From Chelativorans sp. AA-79 (GTDB lineage: Bacteria > Pseudomonadota > Alphaproteobacteria > Rhizobiales > Rhizobiaceae): DNA of 64,000 bases. A program made the translations under genes and the position numbers. Within the stretch, counting starts at the first letter, position 1; every line of letters begins with the position of its first letter. The notes beneath the pieces were generated by a model. It saw only the letters and a list, made by a program, of their open reading frames with translations. It was not told the DNA's origin and did no database searches. Of this stretch, positions 51,603 to 60,785 are shown one piece after another. The DNA is taken from assembly GCF_029457495.1 (NCBI RefSeq), contig NZ_CP120361.1, positions 5,222,001 to 5,286,000 of the forward strand, in the 5' to 3' direction.

Positions 51603-51815
51603 ATGCAGACCACAGCCGCCGAGGGAAGGAAGCCGTCGCGGCGCGGCCGGCCGATCACGCAATTTTTCGTTGCGAGGCTTGCCCGCGCAGCCCGCCTTTA
51701 CGAACGCTACCGCCAGCGGCGCCATCTCGCCGAGCTCGACGACCATCTTCTTGCCGATGTCGGGCTCACGCGGCAGGATGTGCATCGCGAGTGTTCACAG
51801 CCTTTCTGGCGTTAG
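51603..51815 (+). CDS. DUF1127 family small protein
   Basis: A 70-residue basic protein ending YRQRRHLAELDDHLLADVGL then TRQDVHREC, the core of DUF1127 (YjiS-like). Members in related bacteria are small RNA-binding or phosphate/carbon-stress proteins. AAGGGAG at 51590-51596 is the ribosome-binding site. It is divergent from the ArsR-type gene and convergent with mbfA. Confidence 0.85.
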   Translation: MQTTAAEGRKPSRRGRPITQFFVARLARAARLYERYRQRRHLAELDDHLLADVGLTRQDVHRECSQPFWR

Positions 51816-51881
51816 CCATTGTAGCTCGACCTATCGGTTCGATGCTTTGATGGCGGCCGAAGTATCGCCGTAGGGACGGCT

Positions 51882-52865
51882 CTAGGCGTTGCCGATCAGC
51901 ATGCCGGCGGCAAAGACGAGCGCACCGCCCAGCACCACTTGGAATGTGGCGCGGCTCCAAGGCGTGTCCATATAACGGTTCTGGATGAAGGCGATCGCCC
52001 AGAGTTCCATGAACACCACGATGAAGGCGATGATCGTCGCGGTCCAGAAATGCGGGATCAGATAGGGCAGGGCGTGTCCCAGCCCGCCGAGCGCCGTCAT
52101 CACGCCTGTGGTGACGCCGCGCTTCACCGGCGAACCCCGGCCTGAGATCACGCCGTCGTCGGAGGCGACTTCCGTGAATCCCATGGAGATGCCCGCACCG
52201 ATCGAGGCGGCGAGGCCCACGAGGAAGGTCTGCCAAGTATCGCCCGTGGCGAAGGCGGCCGCGAAAATCGGTGCAAGCGTCGAGACCGAGCCGTCCATCA
52301 GCCCCGCGAGCCCCGGCTGTACATAGGTCAGGATGAACTGCCGTCGTTCCGCCCGGTCCTCCGCTTCGCGCGCGTCGGTATCGAGATGCTTCTGCTCCAG
52401 CTGCCCGGCCAGCGTCTCGTGCTTCTGCTCCGCCGCCGCCAGATCGCCCAACAGCTGCCGCGTGTCGGTGTCCTGGGTGCGCTTGGCGGCTTCGGTATAG
52501 AAGCGCTGCGCCTCCGCTTCCATGATCGCGGCCTGGGCGCGCACATGCCCCAGCCCCAGCGGCCGCACCAGCCAATCGGGACGGCGCTGGTAATAGCCGC
52601 GCACATGCTCGCGCCGGATGAGCGGGATGCGGTTGCCGAAGCGCCTGCGATGCAGGTCGATCAGCGCGCCACGATGCCGGTCCTCCTCTGCCGCCATCTC
52701 CTCGAACATTGCCGCGGAATGCGGGTATTCCCCTGCAAGCCCGTCCGCGTAGGCGCGGTAGATGCGCGCATCGTCCTCCTCGGACGAAATCGCGAGCGCC
52801 AGCACCTCCTGTTCGGAGAGCGAAGAGAAGGAGCGGCGATTGAATCCGAAAAGACGGCTGAACAT
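51882..52865 (-). CDS. mbfA: MbfA: membrane-bound ferritin/VIT1-type iron exporter
   Basis: A 327-residue fusion. Residues 15-155 form an erythrin/ferritin-like domain with ExxH-type ligands (EEDDARIYRAYA, EEMAAEEDRHRGALIDLH, EAEAQRFY). Residues 170-327 are a VIT1/CCC1-type transporter with LMDGSVSTLAP, GISMGFTEVASDDG and four or five membrane helices. In Bradyrhizobium and Agrobacterium MbfA exports iron and protects against iron and peroxide stress; Irr represses it when iron is scarce. The perfect Irr box over its promoter supports the same role here. Confidence 0.93.
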   Translation of the reverse strand: MFSRLFGFNRRSFSSLSEQEVLALAISSEEDDARIYRAYADGLAGEYPHSAAMFEEMAAEEDRHRGALIDLHRRRFGNRIPLIRREHVRGYYQRRPDWLVRPLGLGHVRAQAAIMEAEAQRFYTEAAKRTQDTDTRQLLGDLAAAEQKHETLAGQLEQKHLDTDAREAEDRAERRQFILTYVQPGLAGLMDGSVSTLAPIFAAAFATGDTWQTFLVGLAASIGAGISMGFTEVASDDGVISGRGSPVKRGVTTGVMTALGGLGHALPYLIPHFWTATIIAFIVVFMELWAIAFIQNRYMDTPWSRATFQVVLGGALVFAAGMLIGNA

Positions 52866-52885
52866 GACGAGGACGGTCCAGTTAG

Positions 52886-52902
52886 TTTAGAATTATTCTA
52901 AA
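52886..52902. promoter_or_regulatory. Irr box (ICE motif) upstream of mbfA
   Basis: TTTAGAA-TTA-TTCTAAA, a perfect 7-3-7 inverted repeat and an exact match to the iron control element bound by Irr. It begins 21 bp upstream of the mbfA start codon and overlaps its -10. Confidence 0.85.
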
Positions 52903-52928
52903 CTATGGTGCGCCATGCGAGGCGTCAA
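52900..52928 (-). promoter_or_regulatory. mbfA promoter candidate
   Basis: On the minus strand TTGACG (52923-52928), 17 nt, TAGTTT (52900-52905). The ICE begins inside the -10 and extends over the expected transcription start, a repressor position. Confidence 0.55.
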
Positions 52929-53064
52929 GGATAGCTGCGCTCTCTCGGGTGTGGCGAACGGAGGATGTCCGGTTTTTCAGGGAAAAGGCGGGAGCGGCTC
53001 TCGGTCCGAATCTATGACAAGCGAAAGCTGGATCGGATCGTCGGTTCCGTGGAACGATGGGTGC

Positions 53065-53763
53065 TCAGCTCTTCCGTTTCCTGGCATCCAGGACTGCCTT
53101 CAGATTCCGCGTCGCCTGCTCGATCACGGCATTGGCTTCGCGCCGCCCGATGTCGCTCCAGCCCATGCGCCGCAGCACCGCTTCCCGCGCGACGCGGAAA
53201 TAGATCACCTGACCGATGATGGTGAAAACCGCGATCTTGGTCTCTTCGCTGTCGGCGGACTCGCCGGTCGCCGCTTCCCAGAGCTTGCACAGCCTTTCAT
53301 GCGTAGGCTCGAACACGCCCGCATAGACGATGTCGAGCACCCCCGTCGGATGTGTCAGTTCACGCAGCAGGAATTGAACGAACTCGCCCGCCTCCGGTGC
53401 GGCGACCACGAACCCTGCCATGGTCCGCACCACCTGGCAGAGCATGGCGCGTGCCTCCTCCGGCGAGGCGGAAACCTCCTGCTGGCCGGCGAAGTCTCCA
53501 AGCGTGCGTTCGGCAACGTCGCTTAGCGTCTCGACGATATACTCCGCACAGGCCGTCTGCAGGCCTTCCTTGCCGCCGAAGTGATAAGCGATGGAACCGA
53601 TGTTCGCGTTCGCCTCCGCGGCGACGGAACGCGTCGAGGTGGCCTCGAAGCCCTGTTCACCGAAAAGTTTGAGTCCTGCCCGGATCAACGCCTCGCGTGT
53701 TCGCTCCGCGCCGCTCAGCCGCGCCGGTCTTCCAAAATCGTAACTGCTGAAAACTGTATTCAT
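53065..53763 (-). CDS. TetR family regulator, CecR-like
   Basis: A 232-residue regulator. The N-terminal helix-turn-helix has ALIRAGLKLFGEQGFEATST, then RSVAAEANANIGSIAYHFGG. The C-terminal domain (VQFLLRELTHPTGVLDIVYA, IIGQVIYFRVAREAVLRRMG) resembles the CecR/DUF1956 type, which controls exporters in enterics. ATG 53763 with AAAGG is preferred to a TTG at 53769. It is divergent from the CYTH gene, and a palindrome lies between them. Confidence 0.88.
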   Translation of the reverse strand: MNTVFSSYDFGRPARLSGAERTREALIRAGLKLFGEQGFEATSTRSVAAEANANIGSIAYHFGGKEGLQTACAEYIVETLSDVAERTLGDFAGQQEVSASPEEARAMLCQVVRTMAGFVVAAPEAGEFVQFLLRELTHPTGVLDIVYAGVFEPTHERLCKLWEAATGESADSEETKIAVFTIIGQVIYFRVAREAVLRRMGWSDIGRREANAVIEQATRNLKAVLDARKRKS

Positions 53764-53777
53764 CGACAACGCCTTTA

Positions 53778-53791
53778 ATCAAGTGATTGAT
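53778..53791. promoter_or_regulatory. TetR operator candidate in the TetR-CYTH divergent region
   Basis: ATCAA-GTGA-TTGAT, a perfect 5-4-5 inverted repeat 15 bp upstream of the TetR gene start and about 60 bp before the CYTH gene. A site for autoregulation and possible control of the CYTH-CHAD pair. Confidence 0.5.
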
Positions 53792-53852
53792 CAACGTCAA
53801 CGCACTTGCGCGCGACCTCGGGTCAGGCTTGTATTCCCGCAGGAGGGGAGAC

Positions 53853-54323
53853 ATGGCCAAGGAAAGCGAGCGCAAATTTCTCGTGTCCAATGATGGCTGG
53901 AGAGCGGCTGCAGAAGAGGCGGCCGCGATTCGGCAATTCTATCTCGTCGCCGCGGAGGATCGTTCCCTGCGAGTGCGGCTGAAAGAAGGCAGGGCCATCC
54001 TCACGCTGAAGCTCGGCTCCGCCGCCCGCGAGCGCGACGAGTTCGAATATCCTATTCAGCCGGAGGATGCCCGGGAGATGGAACGCTTTTCGCTCGGCTC
54101 CGTTGTCGAAAAGGTCCGCCATTTGGTATCCCATGGCGGACATATTTATGAGGTGGACGAGTTCTGCGGCGCCCTCGCCGGTCTCGTGCTCGCCGAATTG
54201 GAGACAGCTGCGGAGGTCGCCGAACCCGACCTGCCACCGTGGCTGGGGCGGGAGGTCACGGGTCACCCCGCCTATTACAATGCTTCACTCGCACTGCATG
54301 GTCTGCCGGAAACCGATCGATGA
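53853..54323 (+). CDS. CYTH domain triphosphate-binding protein
   Basis: A 156-residue triphosphate tunnel enzyme fold: KESERKFLVSN (the ExExK signature), RVRLKEGRAILTLKLG and YEVDEFCGALAGLVLAELE. Such proteins hydrolyse inorganic triphosphate or thiamine triphosphate, or bind polyphosphate. It overlaps the CHAD gene at ATGA, so both are made together. CYTH and CHAD are well known to associate with polyphosphate. The exact substrate cannot be told from sequence. Confidence 0.9.
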   Translation: MAKESERKFLVSNDGWRAAAEEAAAIRQFYLVAAEDRSLRVRLKEGRAILTLKLGSAARERDEFEYPIQPEDAREMERFSLGSVVEKVRHLVSHGGHIYEVDEFCGALAGLVLAELETAAEVAEPDLPPWLGREVTGHPAYYNASLALHGLPETDR

Positions 54324-55213
54324 GCTATCGCATAGAAAAGGATCGGCCGCTCGATTCAGAAATCCGGCGCATTGCCGCTGAGGAGATCGACGCCGTAGCC
54401 ACCCGGCTTGCAAACGCGCCGAAGGACCGTCAGGAAACCCTTCACGATGCTCGCAAGCGGCTGAAGAGGTTGCGGGGGCTGATCAAACTGGTGCGCCGCG
54501 CGGATCCCGCGTTCCATGACCGGGAAAATACCCGCTATCGGGATCTGGCACGGGAGTTGGCGCCGATGCGGGATGCCGATACGCTGGTCGAAACAGCCGA
54601 CCGCTTCCTGGCCGCCGCGTCCGATTCGCAGGCGGCTGTCCATGTCGCCGCCATTCGGGACTATCTGGTCTCACGTCGCGACCGCATCGTCCGGGAACAT
54701 CAGGAGGTCGCCTTCCCGGCTGCGCTCGCCGCTCTTGCGGAAGGCAGGCAGGCTCTGGCGTCCCTCGCCTTGCTGCGGGAGCCGCGCGCCGCGGCGCGGC
54801 TCCTCGCGCGCGGGGCGGAGGATGTCGTGACGAAGGCGCGCAAAGCCCTCAGGCGAGCGCGCAAACATGGCAAGGCGGATGACTTCCACGAATTGCGCAA
54901 GGCGATGAAGAACCATCGCATGCATATGGATCTCCTGAAGAAGCTGCAGCCGGTGGGTACCGGAAGGCGCCGCAAGGCCGACGCCCTGGCGGACAGGCTG
55001 GGCGAGCTCAACGACATTGACGTCATGCTGACCTTCCTCCAGCGGGAAGAGGAAGGCATCGCTGCGCCCGAGGCCATCCGCGCCTTTCGGGAACTCCTGG
55101 CCGCTGAGGAAAAGGCATTGCGCAAGGCCTGCCTGCGCCAGGCGGAGGGGCTTTTTGAGAAAGAAGGCAAGCTCGCCCGACGGATCGAGCAGGGGATCCG
55201 CAAGGCAGCATAG
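54320..55213 (+). CDS. CHAD domain polyphosphate-associated protein
   Basis: A 297-residue helical protein with the conserved-histidine CHAD pattern: ETLHDARKRLKRLRGLIKLV in the first repeat and DFHELRKAMKNHRMHMDLLK in the second. It is strongly basic, as expected for binding polyphosphate granules. It is coupled to the CYTH gene by a 4-bp overlap. The role of the pair may be granule organisation or turnover; this is inference. Confidence 0.9.
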   Translation: MSYRIEKDRPLDSEIRRIAAEEIDAVATRLANAPKDRQETLHDARKRLKRLRGLIKLVRRADPAFHDRENTRYRDLARELAPMRDADTLVETADRFLAAASDSQAAVHVAAIRDYLVSRRDRIVREHQEVAFPAALAALAEGRQALASLALLREPRAAARLLARGAEDVVTKARKALRRARKHGKADDFHELRKAMKNHRMHMDLLKKLQPVGTGRRRKADALADRLGELNDIDVMLTFLQREEEGIAAPEAIRAFRELLAAEEKALRKACLRQAEGLFEKEGKLARRIEQGIRKAA

Positions 55214-55255
55214 TTTGGCATCGTCCGGATTTGCGCCGCGATGCGGTATCCGTCC

Positions 55256-57706
55256 TCATGCCTCGGAGGGCTCTGCATCTACCCGTGGCAGCCATTCCTC
55301 GATCTTCACGCCCAGGCGGGCGGGTGACACGGGTTTGGTCAGGTAGTCGTCCATCCCGGCCGCGAAGCAGCGTTCGCGGTCTCCCTCCAGCGCGTGAGCC
55401 GTCAGGCCGATGATCGGGGTGCGCGGCAGGTCCTGCTCCTTTTCCGCACGCCTGATCGCCACGGTGGCTTCGAGACCGTTCATTTCAGGCATGGATACAT
55501 CCATGAGAATGATGCCGGGCCGGCGGCCGCGCCACAGCGCCACGGCCTCACGGCCGGTTTCGGCGATCGCGAAGCGGCGTCGGGAATTTTCCAGGATCTG
55601 CCGGAAAAGAAGCTGGTTCACCTCGTTGTCCTCGGCCACCAGCACGTCCAGGCGCTGCTCCTGCAGGCCCGCGAGCGGCATGGCCCCATGTTCCGGAGCC
55701 GCCACCACGTGCTGTTCCTCGTCGACGAGGTGGAGAGAACTTTCCTCCGCCCGCCTCCCATCGGCCAGCGCATCGATGATCGCCCTGCGCAACTGTGCCG
55801 AGCGGGCGGGTTTCGTCAGCACTGCCTGGGCGCCGGACGATCTGAAATCCAGCATCGCCGTCGAATCGTCCACCGAGGTGAGCAGGATCGCAGCCGTCGC
55901 CGCCCCGTGAGGCGTTGCGCGCATGCGCCGCAGAAGCTTCGCCCCGTTCATTTCCGGCATCTGGTAGTCGAGGATCACGAGATCCACCGGCGCGCCGAAG
56001 CGTACCGCCCGGTCAAGGAAGGCGAGCGCGCGCTCGCCGCTTTCCACCGCCGCGGAACGGAACCCCCAGTTATGCATCTGCTCGGTCAGAATGCGCCGGT
56101 TGATCTCGTTGTCGTCGACAATGAGGATGCGCGCTCCCTTCGCAGGTGCCGGCACCGTCCGCTCCGCGCGCTGGTCTTCGCGTGCAGGCAGCGGAATGCG
56201 GCAGCGGAAGACGGAACCCTTGCCGAGCTTGCTCTCGACCCCGATCGATCCGCCCATCAGGGTGACAAGCCTCGAGGCGATGGCAAGCCCCAGGCCCGTG
56301 CCCTCGTGCCGCCGGGTCGATGATCCGTCGACCTGGCTGAATTTCTCGAACACGCTCGCCAGCTTGTCCTCCGGGATGCCGATGCCCGTATCGGAGATTT
56401 GGAACAGCACCATGTCTCGATCCGGCAGCACCTCCATCAATACATGCCCGTGCTCGGTAAACTTGATCGCGTTCCCCGCGAGGTTGGTAAGGATTTGCCG
56501 CACCCGGCCGCCGTCGCCCACCACCCATTCGGGCAGCTTCGGATCAACTCTGACGATGAGCTCCAGATCCTTCTCCGAGGCGTGGGGGGAAACCAGCGTC
56601 GCCACGTCCTCTATCGCCTCCGCCAGGTTGAAGGGAACGGGATCTAGCTGTGCGTGGCCGGCCTCGATCTTCGAGTAGTCGAGAATGTCGTTGATGATGG
56701 ACAACAGCGCGTTGCCGGATTTCACGATCACGTCGTTATAGGTGCGCTGGCGCTGGTCGAGATTGGTGTTGGCCATCAGTTCCGCCATGCCCAGCACCCC
56801 GTTCATCGGCGTGCGGATCTCGTGGCTCATATTGGCCAGGAACTCCGATTTGGCTCTGTCGGCAGCCTTCGCGCCCTCGAGCGCGGTCTTCAGCCGTTTG
56901 AGCGCATGCCGGATCGAACGGTCCATGGGCAGGAAGATGAAGAGCAGGATCGCCGCCGCGAAGGAGGCGAGCGCCACGCCGACCACGTTGATGGCGAACT
57001 TCACTTGATGCGCCAGTTGCTGGTTGAACTCGCGCAGCGCGCCAGCGAGCTGGGCAAGGTCGGGCTGCACGCGGAAGGTGATCATGTCGTCCAGATGCAG
57101 CGCCGCCGCCTCCCACTGCTCAGGGGCGGCCGTCGCCGCGTGCCGGAGCGCGCCCTGAAACTCCCGCAGAAGCTTCACCGGCTCCTCGCGCAGGCCAGCG
57201 CGGCCCGACATCAGCCAATCCCTCAGCCCCGGGTCGAGTTGTTCCCACAGTGCCGCCATTCGCGTGATCACACTCTCCAGCCGCTCGGCACCCGCCGCGA
57301 GCGCGATGTCCGCTCTCGGCATGCCGCTGCCAACCCTGCTCGACATCAGGATCGTGGTGCGGGCGGCGTGCTCGGCCGTGTCGGCCGCCTCGGCCACGAT
57401 CACGGCGAGCTGTGTCACGTTCGAGAAGCGGGCATTGGCATAGTGCGAGCCCAGCATGAAGAGCGTGCCCGGCACGATCAGCGCGGCCATCACGATGATG
57501 TAGCGCAGCCTCAAGCCCCGCACCGCCTTTGCGATGGTCTGGGAGGGATCTCGTGTGCTCTCCGCCTTGGCCCGCGCGTCCTGCCTGGCGTGCCGAAGGA
57601 AAAGCAGCACGCCGATCAGCGCCGCCGCTGCGAGGCCGAATATCAGGGGAATCGATGCCGGCCCGACCGCCCCGCCACTTGGTTCGAAGCCGAACAATTC
57701 CAACAC
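55256..57706 (-). CDS. Hybrid sensor histidine kinase with two receiver domains
   Basis: A membrane kinase of about 816 residues. Three hydrophobic helices are visible (about 20-37, 68-86, 238-262) with a periplasmic or sensor segment of about 150 residues between the second and third. The HisKA domain has SEFLANMSHEIRTPMNGVLG (phospho-His), followed by HATPase with DTGIGIPEDKL and GTGLGLAIA. Two REC domains follow: LIVDDNEINRRIL with LDYQMPEMNG, and VLVAEDNEVNQLLF with LMDVSMPEMNG. No Hpt domain is fused. The start (GTG 57706, TTG 57712 or GTG 57736) is unsure. The partner regulator is not adjacent. Confidence 0.9.
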   Translation of the reverse strand: MLELFGFEPSGGAVGPASIPLIFGLAAAALIGVLLFLRHARQDARAKAESTRDPSQTIAKAVRGLRLRYIIVMAALIVPGTLFMLGSHYANARFSNVTQLAVIVAEAADTAEHAARTTILMSSRVGSGMPRADIALAAGAERLESVITRMAALWEQLDPGLRDWLMSGRAGLREEPVKLLREFQGALRHAATAAPEQWEAAALHLDDMITFRVQPDLAQLAGALREFNQQLAHQVKFAINVVGVALASFAAAILLFIFLPMDRSIRHALKRLKTALEGAKAADRAKSEFLANMSHEIRTPMNGVLGMAELMANTNLDQRQRTYNDVIVKSGNALLSIINDILDYSKIEAGHAQLDPVPFNLAEAIEDVATLVSPHASEKDLELIVRVDPKLPEWVVGDGGRVRQILTNLAGNAIKFTEHGHVLMEVLPDRDMVLFQISDTGIGIPEDKLASVFEKFSQVDGSSTRRHEGTGLGLAIASRLVTLMGGSIGVESKLGKGSVFRCRIPLPAREDQRAERTVPAPAKGARILIVDDNEINRRILTEQMHNWGFRSAAVESGERALAFLDRAVRFGAPVDLVILDYQMPEMNGAKLLRRMRATPHGAATAAILLTSVDDSTAMLDFRSSGAQAVLTKPARSAQLRRAIIDALADGRRAEESSLHLVDEEQHVVAAPEHGAMPLAGLQEQRLDVLVAEDNEVNQLLFRQILENSRRRFAIAETGREAVALWRGRRPGIILMDVSMPEMNGLEATVAIRRAEKEQDLPRTPIIGLTAHALEGDRERCFAAGMDDYLTKPVSPARLGVKIEEWLPRVDAEPSEA

Positions 57707-57927
57707 CGTCAAAGTCCCTCCGCCTGCGCGACGCACCGTGGCCGGCCCGGTTCTAAGAGTTCGTAAATGTTCGATTTTTTCTGGAAGGGCTTTACGGGGC
57801 AGATTGCTCGCAGCGTAAAGGGCCGGTTAACCAGAGGCCAATTGCGCCTCCGCCGCCCTTTCGCCCACACGCCTTCCGGCATCGCACTCCGCTTGCCGAT
57901 CCCCATCACCGCTGCTACATGCCGCCC

Positions 57928-59736
57928 ATGACGAACACGCCCCTTTCCAGAATCCGCAACTTCTCCATCGTCGCCCATATCGACCATGGCAAGTCCACGC
58001 TCGCCGACCGGCTCATCCAGATGACCGGCAGCCTGGAGGAGCGTGAGATGAAGGAGCAGGTGCTCGATTCCATGGATATCGAGCGCGAGCGCGGCATCAC
58101 CATCAAGGCGAACACGGTTCGCCTCGAATATGACGCGAAGGACGGCCAGCACTACGTCCTGAACCTCATCGACACGCCGGGCCATGTCGACTTCGCCTAC
58201 GAGGTCTCGCGTTCGCTCGCCGCCTGCGAGGGCTCCCTGCTCGTCGTCGACGCCTCCCAGGGGGTGGAAGCGCAGACGCTCGCCAATGTCTACCAGGCGC
58301 TCGACAACAACCATGAGATCGTGCCCGTCCTCAACAAGGTCGACCTCCCCGCCGCCGAGCCCGAGCGCGTCAAAGCGCAGATCGAGGATGTGATCGGCCT
58401 CGACGCGTCGGACGCCCTGATGATCTCCGCCAAGACCGGCCTCGGCGTGGACGAGGTGCTGGAGGCGATCGTCAAGCGCCTCCCTCCGCCGCGCGAGGGC
58501 ACTGCCGACGCGCCTCTCAAGGCGCTGCTCGTCGATTCCTGGTATGACGCCTATCTCGGCGTCATCGTGCTCGTGCGCGTCATCGACGGCGTCATGAAGA
58601 AGGGCCAGACCATCCGCATGATGGGCACCGGCGCCAAATACCCCGTCGAGCGCGTCGGCGTCATGACGCCCAAGATGGTGCTGGTGGATTCCCTCGGCCC
58701 CGGCGAGATCGGCTTCATCACCGCCTCCATCAAGGAGGTGGCCGATACCCGCGTGGGCGACACGATCACCGAGGACAAGCGCTCCACGGCCAAGGCCCTT
58801 CCCGGCTTCAAGCCGGCTCAGCCGGTGGTCTTTTGCGGGCTTTTCCCCGTGGATGCAGCCGATTTCGAGGACCTGCGCGCCGCCGTCGGCAGGCTGCGTC
58901 TGAATGACGCCAGCTTCTCCTACGAGATGGAGACCTCGGCCGCGCTCGGCTTCGGTTTCCGCTGCGGTTTCCTGGGCCTTCTGCATCTCGAGATCATCCA
59001 GGAGCGCCTCTCCCGCGAGTTCGACCTCGACCTGATCGCCACCGCGCCCTCGGTCGTCTACCGCATGAACCTGACCGACGGCACGACGGTCGAGCTCCAC
59101 AACCCCGCCGACATGCCGGACCCGGTCAAGATCGCCTCGATCGAAGAACCGTGGATTCGCGCCACCATCCTCACGCCGGACGAGCATCTGGGTGCCATCC
59201 TCAAGCTCTGCCAGGAGCGCCGCGGCATCCAGGCCGATCTCTCCTATGCCGGCTCGCGCGCCATGCTGGTCTATGATCTGCCCTTGAACGAGGTGGTGTT
59301 CGATTTCTACGACAAGCTGAAGTCCATCAGCCGCGGCTACGCGAGCTTCGATTATCAGATCACCGACTATCGCGAGGGCGACCTCGTGAAGATGCAGATC
59401 CTTGTCAATGCCGAACCGGTCGATGCACTCTCCATGCTCGTCCACCGCTCCCAGGCCGAGCGCCGCGGCCGTGCCATGTGCGAGAAGCTGAAGGACCTCA
59501 TCCCTCAGCACATGTTCCAAATCCCGATCCAGGCGGCAATCGGCGGCCGCATCATCGCCCGCGAGACGATCCGCGCGTTGCGCAAGGACGTGACGGCCAA
59601 GTGCTATGGCGGCGACGTCACCCGCAAGCGCAAGCTTCTTGAGAAGCAGAAGGAAGGGAAGAAGCGCATGCGCCAGTTCGGCAAGGTGGAAATCCCGCAG
59701 GAGGCGTTCATCCAGGCGCTGAAGATGGGGGACTGA
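57928..59736 (+). CDS. lepA: Elongation factor 4 (LepA)
   Basis: A 602-residue translational GTPase: [16 protein letters not shown] (P-loop), [31 protein letters not shown], and the LepA-specific C-terminal domain with [20 protein letters not shown] and [10 protein letters not shown]. It back-translocates or rescues ribosomes and acts in initiation quality. ATG 57928 gives [13 protein letters not shown]; an ATG at 57919 would add three residues. It is divergent from the kinase gene. Confidence 0.97.
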   Translation: MTNTPLSRIRNFSIVAHIDHGKSTLADRLIQMTGSLEEREMKEQVLDSMDIERERGITIKANTVRLEYDAKDGQHYVLNLIDTPGHVDFAYEVSRSLAACEGSLLVVDASQGVEAQTLANVYQALDNNHEIVPVLNKVDLPAAEPERVKAQIEDVIGLDASDALMISAKTGLGVDEVLEAIVKRLPPPREGTADAPLKALLVDSWYDAYLGVIVLVRVIDGVMKKGQTIRMMGTGAKYPVERVGVMTPKMVLVDSLGPGEIGFITASIKEVADTRVGDTITEDKRSTAKALPGFKPAQPVVFCGLFPVDAADFEDLRAAVGRLRLNDASFSYEMETSAALGFGFRCGFLGLLHLEIIQERLSREFDLDLIATAPSVVYRMNLTDGTTVELHNPADMPDPVKIASIEEPWIRATILTPDEHLGAILKLCQERRGIQADLSYAGSRAMLVYDLPLNEVVFDFYDKLKSISRGYASFDYQITDYREGDLVKMQILVNAEPVDALSMLVHRSQAERRGRAMCEKLKDLIPQHMFQIPIQAAIGGRIIARETIRALRKDVTAKCYGGDVTRKRKLLEKQKEGKKRMRQFGKVEIPQEAFIQALKMGD

Positions 59737-59817
59737 GGAAGCACCCCGCGAGAGCCTTCCAGACGCGAGAGCGATGGAGCACGGCTGACACTTCTCCTCA
59801 ACGGGAGAATGAATTCC

Positions 59818-60771
59818 TCAATAGCCCGCGGCGCGGTCGACGACGTTCTTCAGCGGCTCGCCGCGCTCGAAGGCTTCGATCTGCTCAAGCATCAGCGGCA
59901 CCAGATGCGTGGCATCGGAGGTCGCTGCCGCGTGGGGTGTCACGAAGACGCGGGGATGCGTCCAGAGCGGACTCTTCGGGTCAAGCGGCTCCTGCTCGAA
60001 CACGTCGAGGCTCGCTTCCTTGAGCACGCCCTCGTCGAGCGCCCGCAGGATGTCCGCCTCCTTCTGCAGGCGCCCGCGCCCGGCGTTGACGAGGCACGGA
60101 CCTCCGAGCCGCCCGTCCCGCCTCAGCCGCTCGAGCACCGAGAAATCCACCACGCCCTCGGTGACGGACGTGAGCGGCAGCAGCACCACGAGGATGTCGG
60201 TCGCGTTGAGGAAAGGCGTCAGCCCATCCCGCCCATGAAAGGTGGAGACACCTTCCACGCGCTTTTCACGCCGGCTCCACCCGTTCACCTTGAAGCCCAG
60301 CGCAAGAAGCGCTTTCGCCGCGGCACCGCCGAGCTCGCCGAGGCCCATGATGCCCACACTCACTTCGTTCGCCGGGGGCTGTGGCGGCTCGTGCCAGATC
60401 TTCTGCGCCTGCTGCGCACGATATGTGATCCCCTGACGGTGATGGTCGAGCACCCGCCACGAGATATATTCGACCATGTGTTGCGCGAGATTCTCCGCCA
60501 CCACGCGCACGATCGGCACGTCCGGCAATTCGGCGTCGGCAAGCAGGTGGTCGACCCCCGCGCCGGCGGAAAAGATCACTTTCAGGTTGGGCAGCCGCTT
60601 CAGGACGCCGCGCTTCTGTTTCCACACCACCGCATACTCGATGGTCGGGTCTTCCTCGCCTTCCGGTTCCAGCACCACGGAGCGTGCCTTGGAAAGCATC
60701 TCGTACCAGCGTTGCGGGTACATGCCCGTGATGGAAAGCAGGATGCGGCCGGCGGCCGGCTTTTCACGCAT
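59818..60771 (-). CDS. D-2-hydroxyacid dehydrogenase (GhrA-like)
   Basis: A 317-residue NAD(P)-dependent dehydrogenase. It has GIMGLGELGGAAAKALLALG (Rossmann), LPLTSVTEGVVD, LVNAGRGRLQKEADILRAL, then DVFEQEPLDPKSPLW and PHAAATSDA, with catalytic Arg, Glu and His in these motifs. The closest type is GhrA, which reduces glyoxylate and hydroxypyruvate. The substrate is inferred from family only. It lies immediately downstream of yejF, 14 bp away on the same strand, and may be the last gene of that operon. Confidence 0.88.
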   Translation of the reverse strand: MREKPAAGRILLSITGMYPQRWYEMLSKARSVVLEPEGEEDPTIEYAVVWKQKRGVLKRLPNLKVIFSAGAGVDHLLADAELPDVPIVRVVAENLAQHMVEYISWRVLDHHRQGITYRAQQAQKIWHEPPQPPANEVSVGIMGLGELGGAAAKALLALGFKVNGWSRREKRVEGVSTFHGRDGLTPFLNATDILVVLLPLTSVTEGVVDFSVLERLRRDGRLGGPCLVNAGRGRLQKEADILRALDEGVLKEASLDVFEQEPLDPKSPLWTHPRVFVTPHAAATSDATHLVPLMLEQIEAFERGEPLKNVVDRAAGY

Positions 60772-60785
60772 GGTTCCTCCCCGGA

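Noticed and set aside
53778..53795. FNR/Anr box in the TetR-CYTH gap
   Set aside because: The palindrome is ATCAA-N4-TTGAT, the half-sites being in the inverse arrangement to the FNR consensus TTGAT-N4-ATCAA.
57709..59520. Long minus-strand frame opposite lepA
   Set aside because: Shadow frame with His/Asp/Gly-rich composition; lepA is unambiguous.
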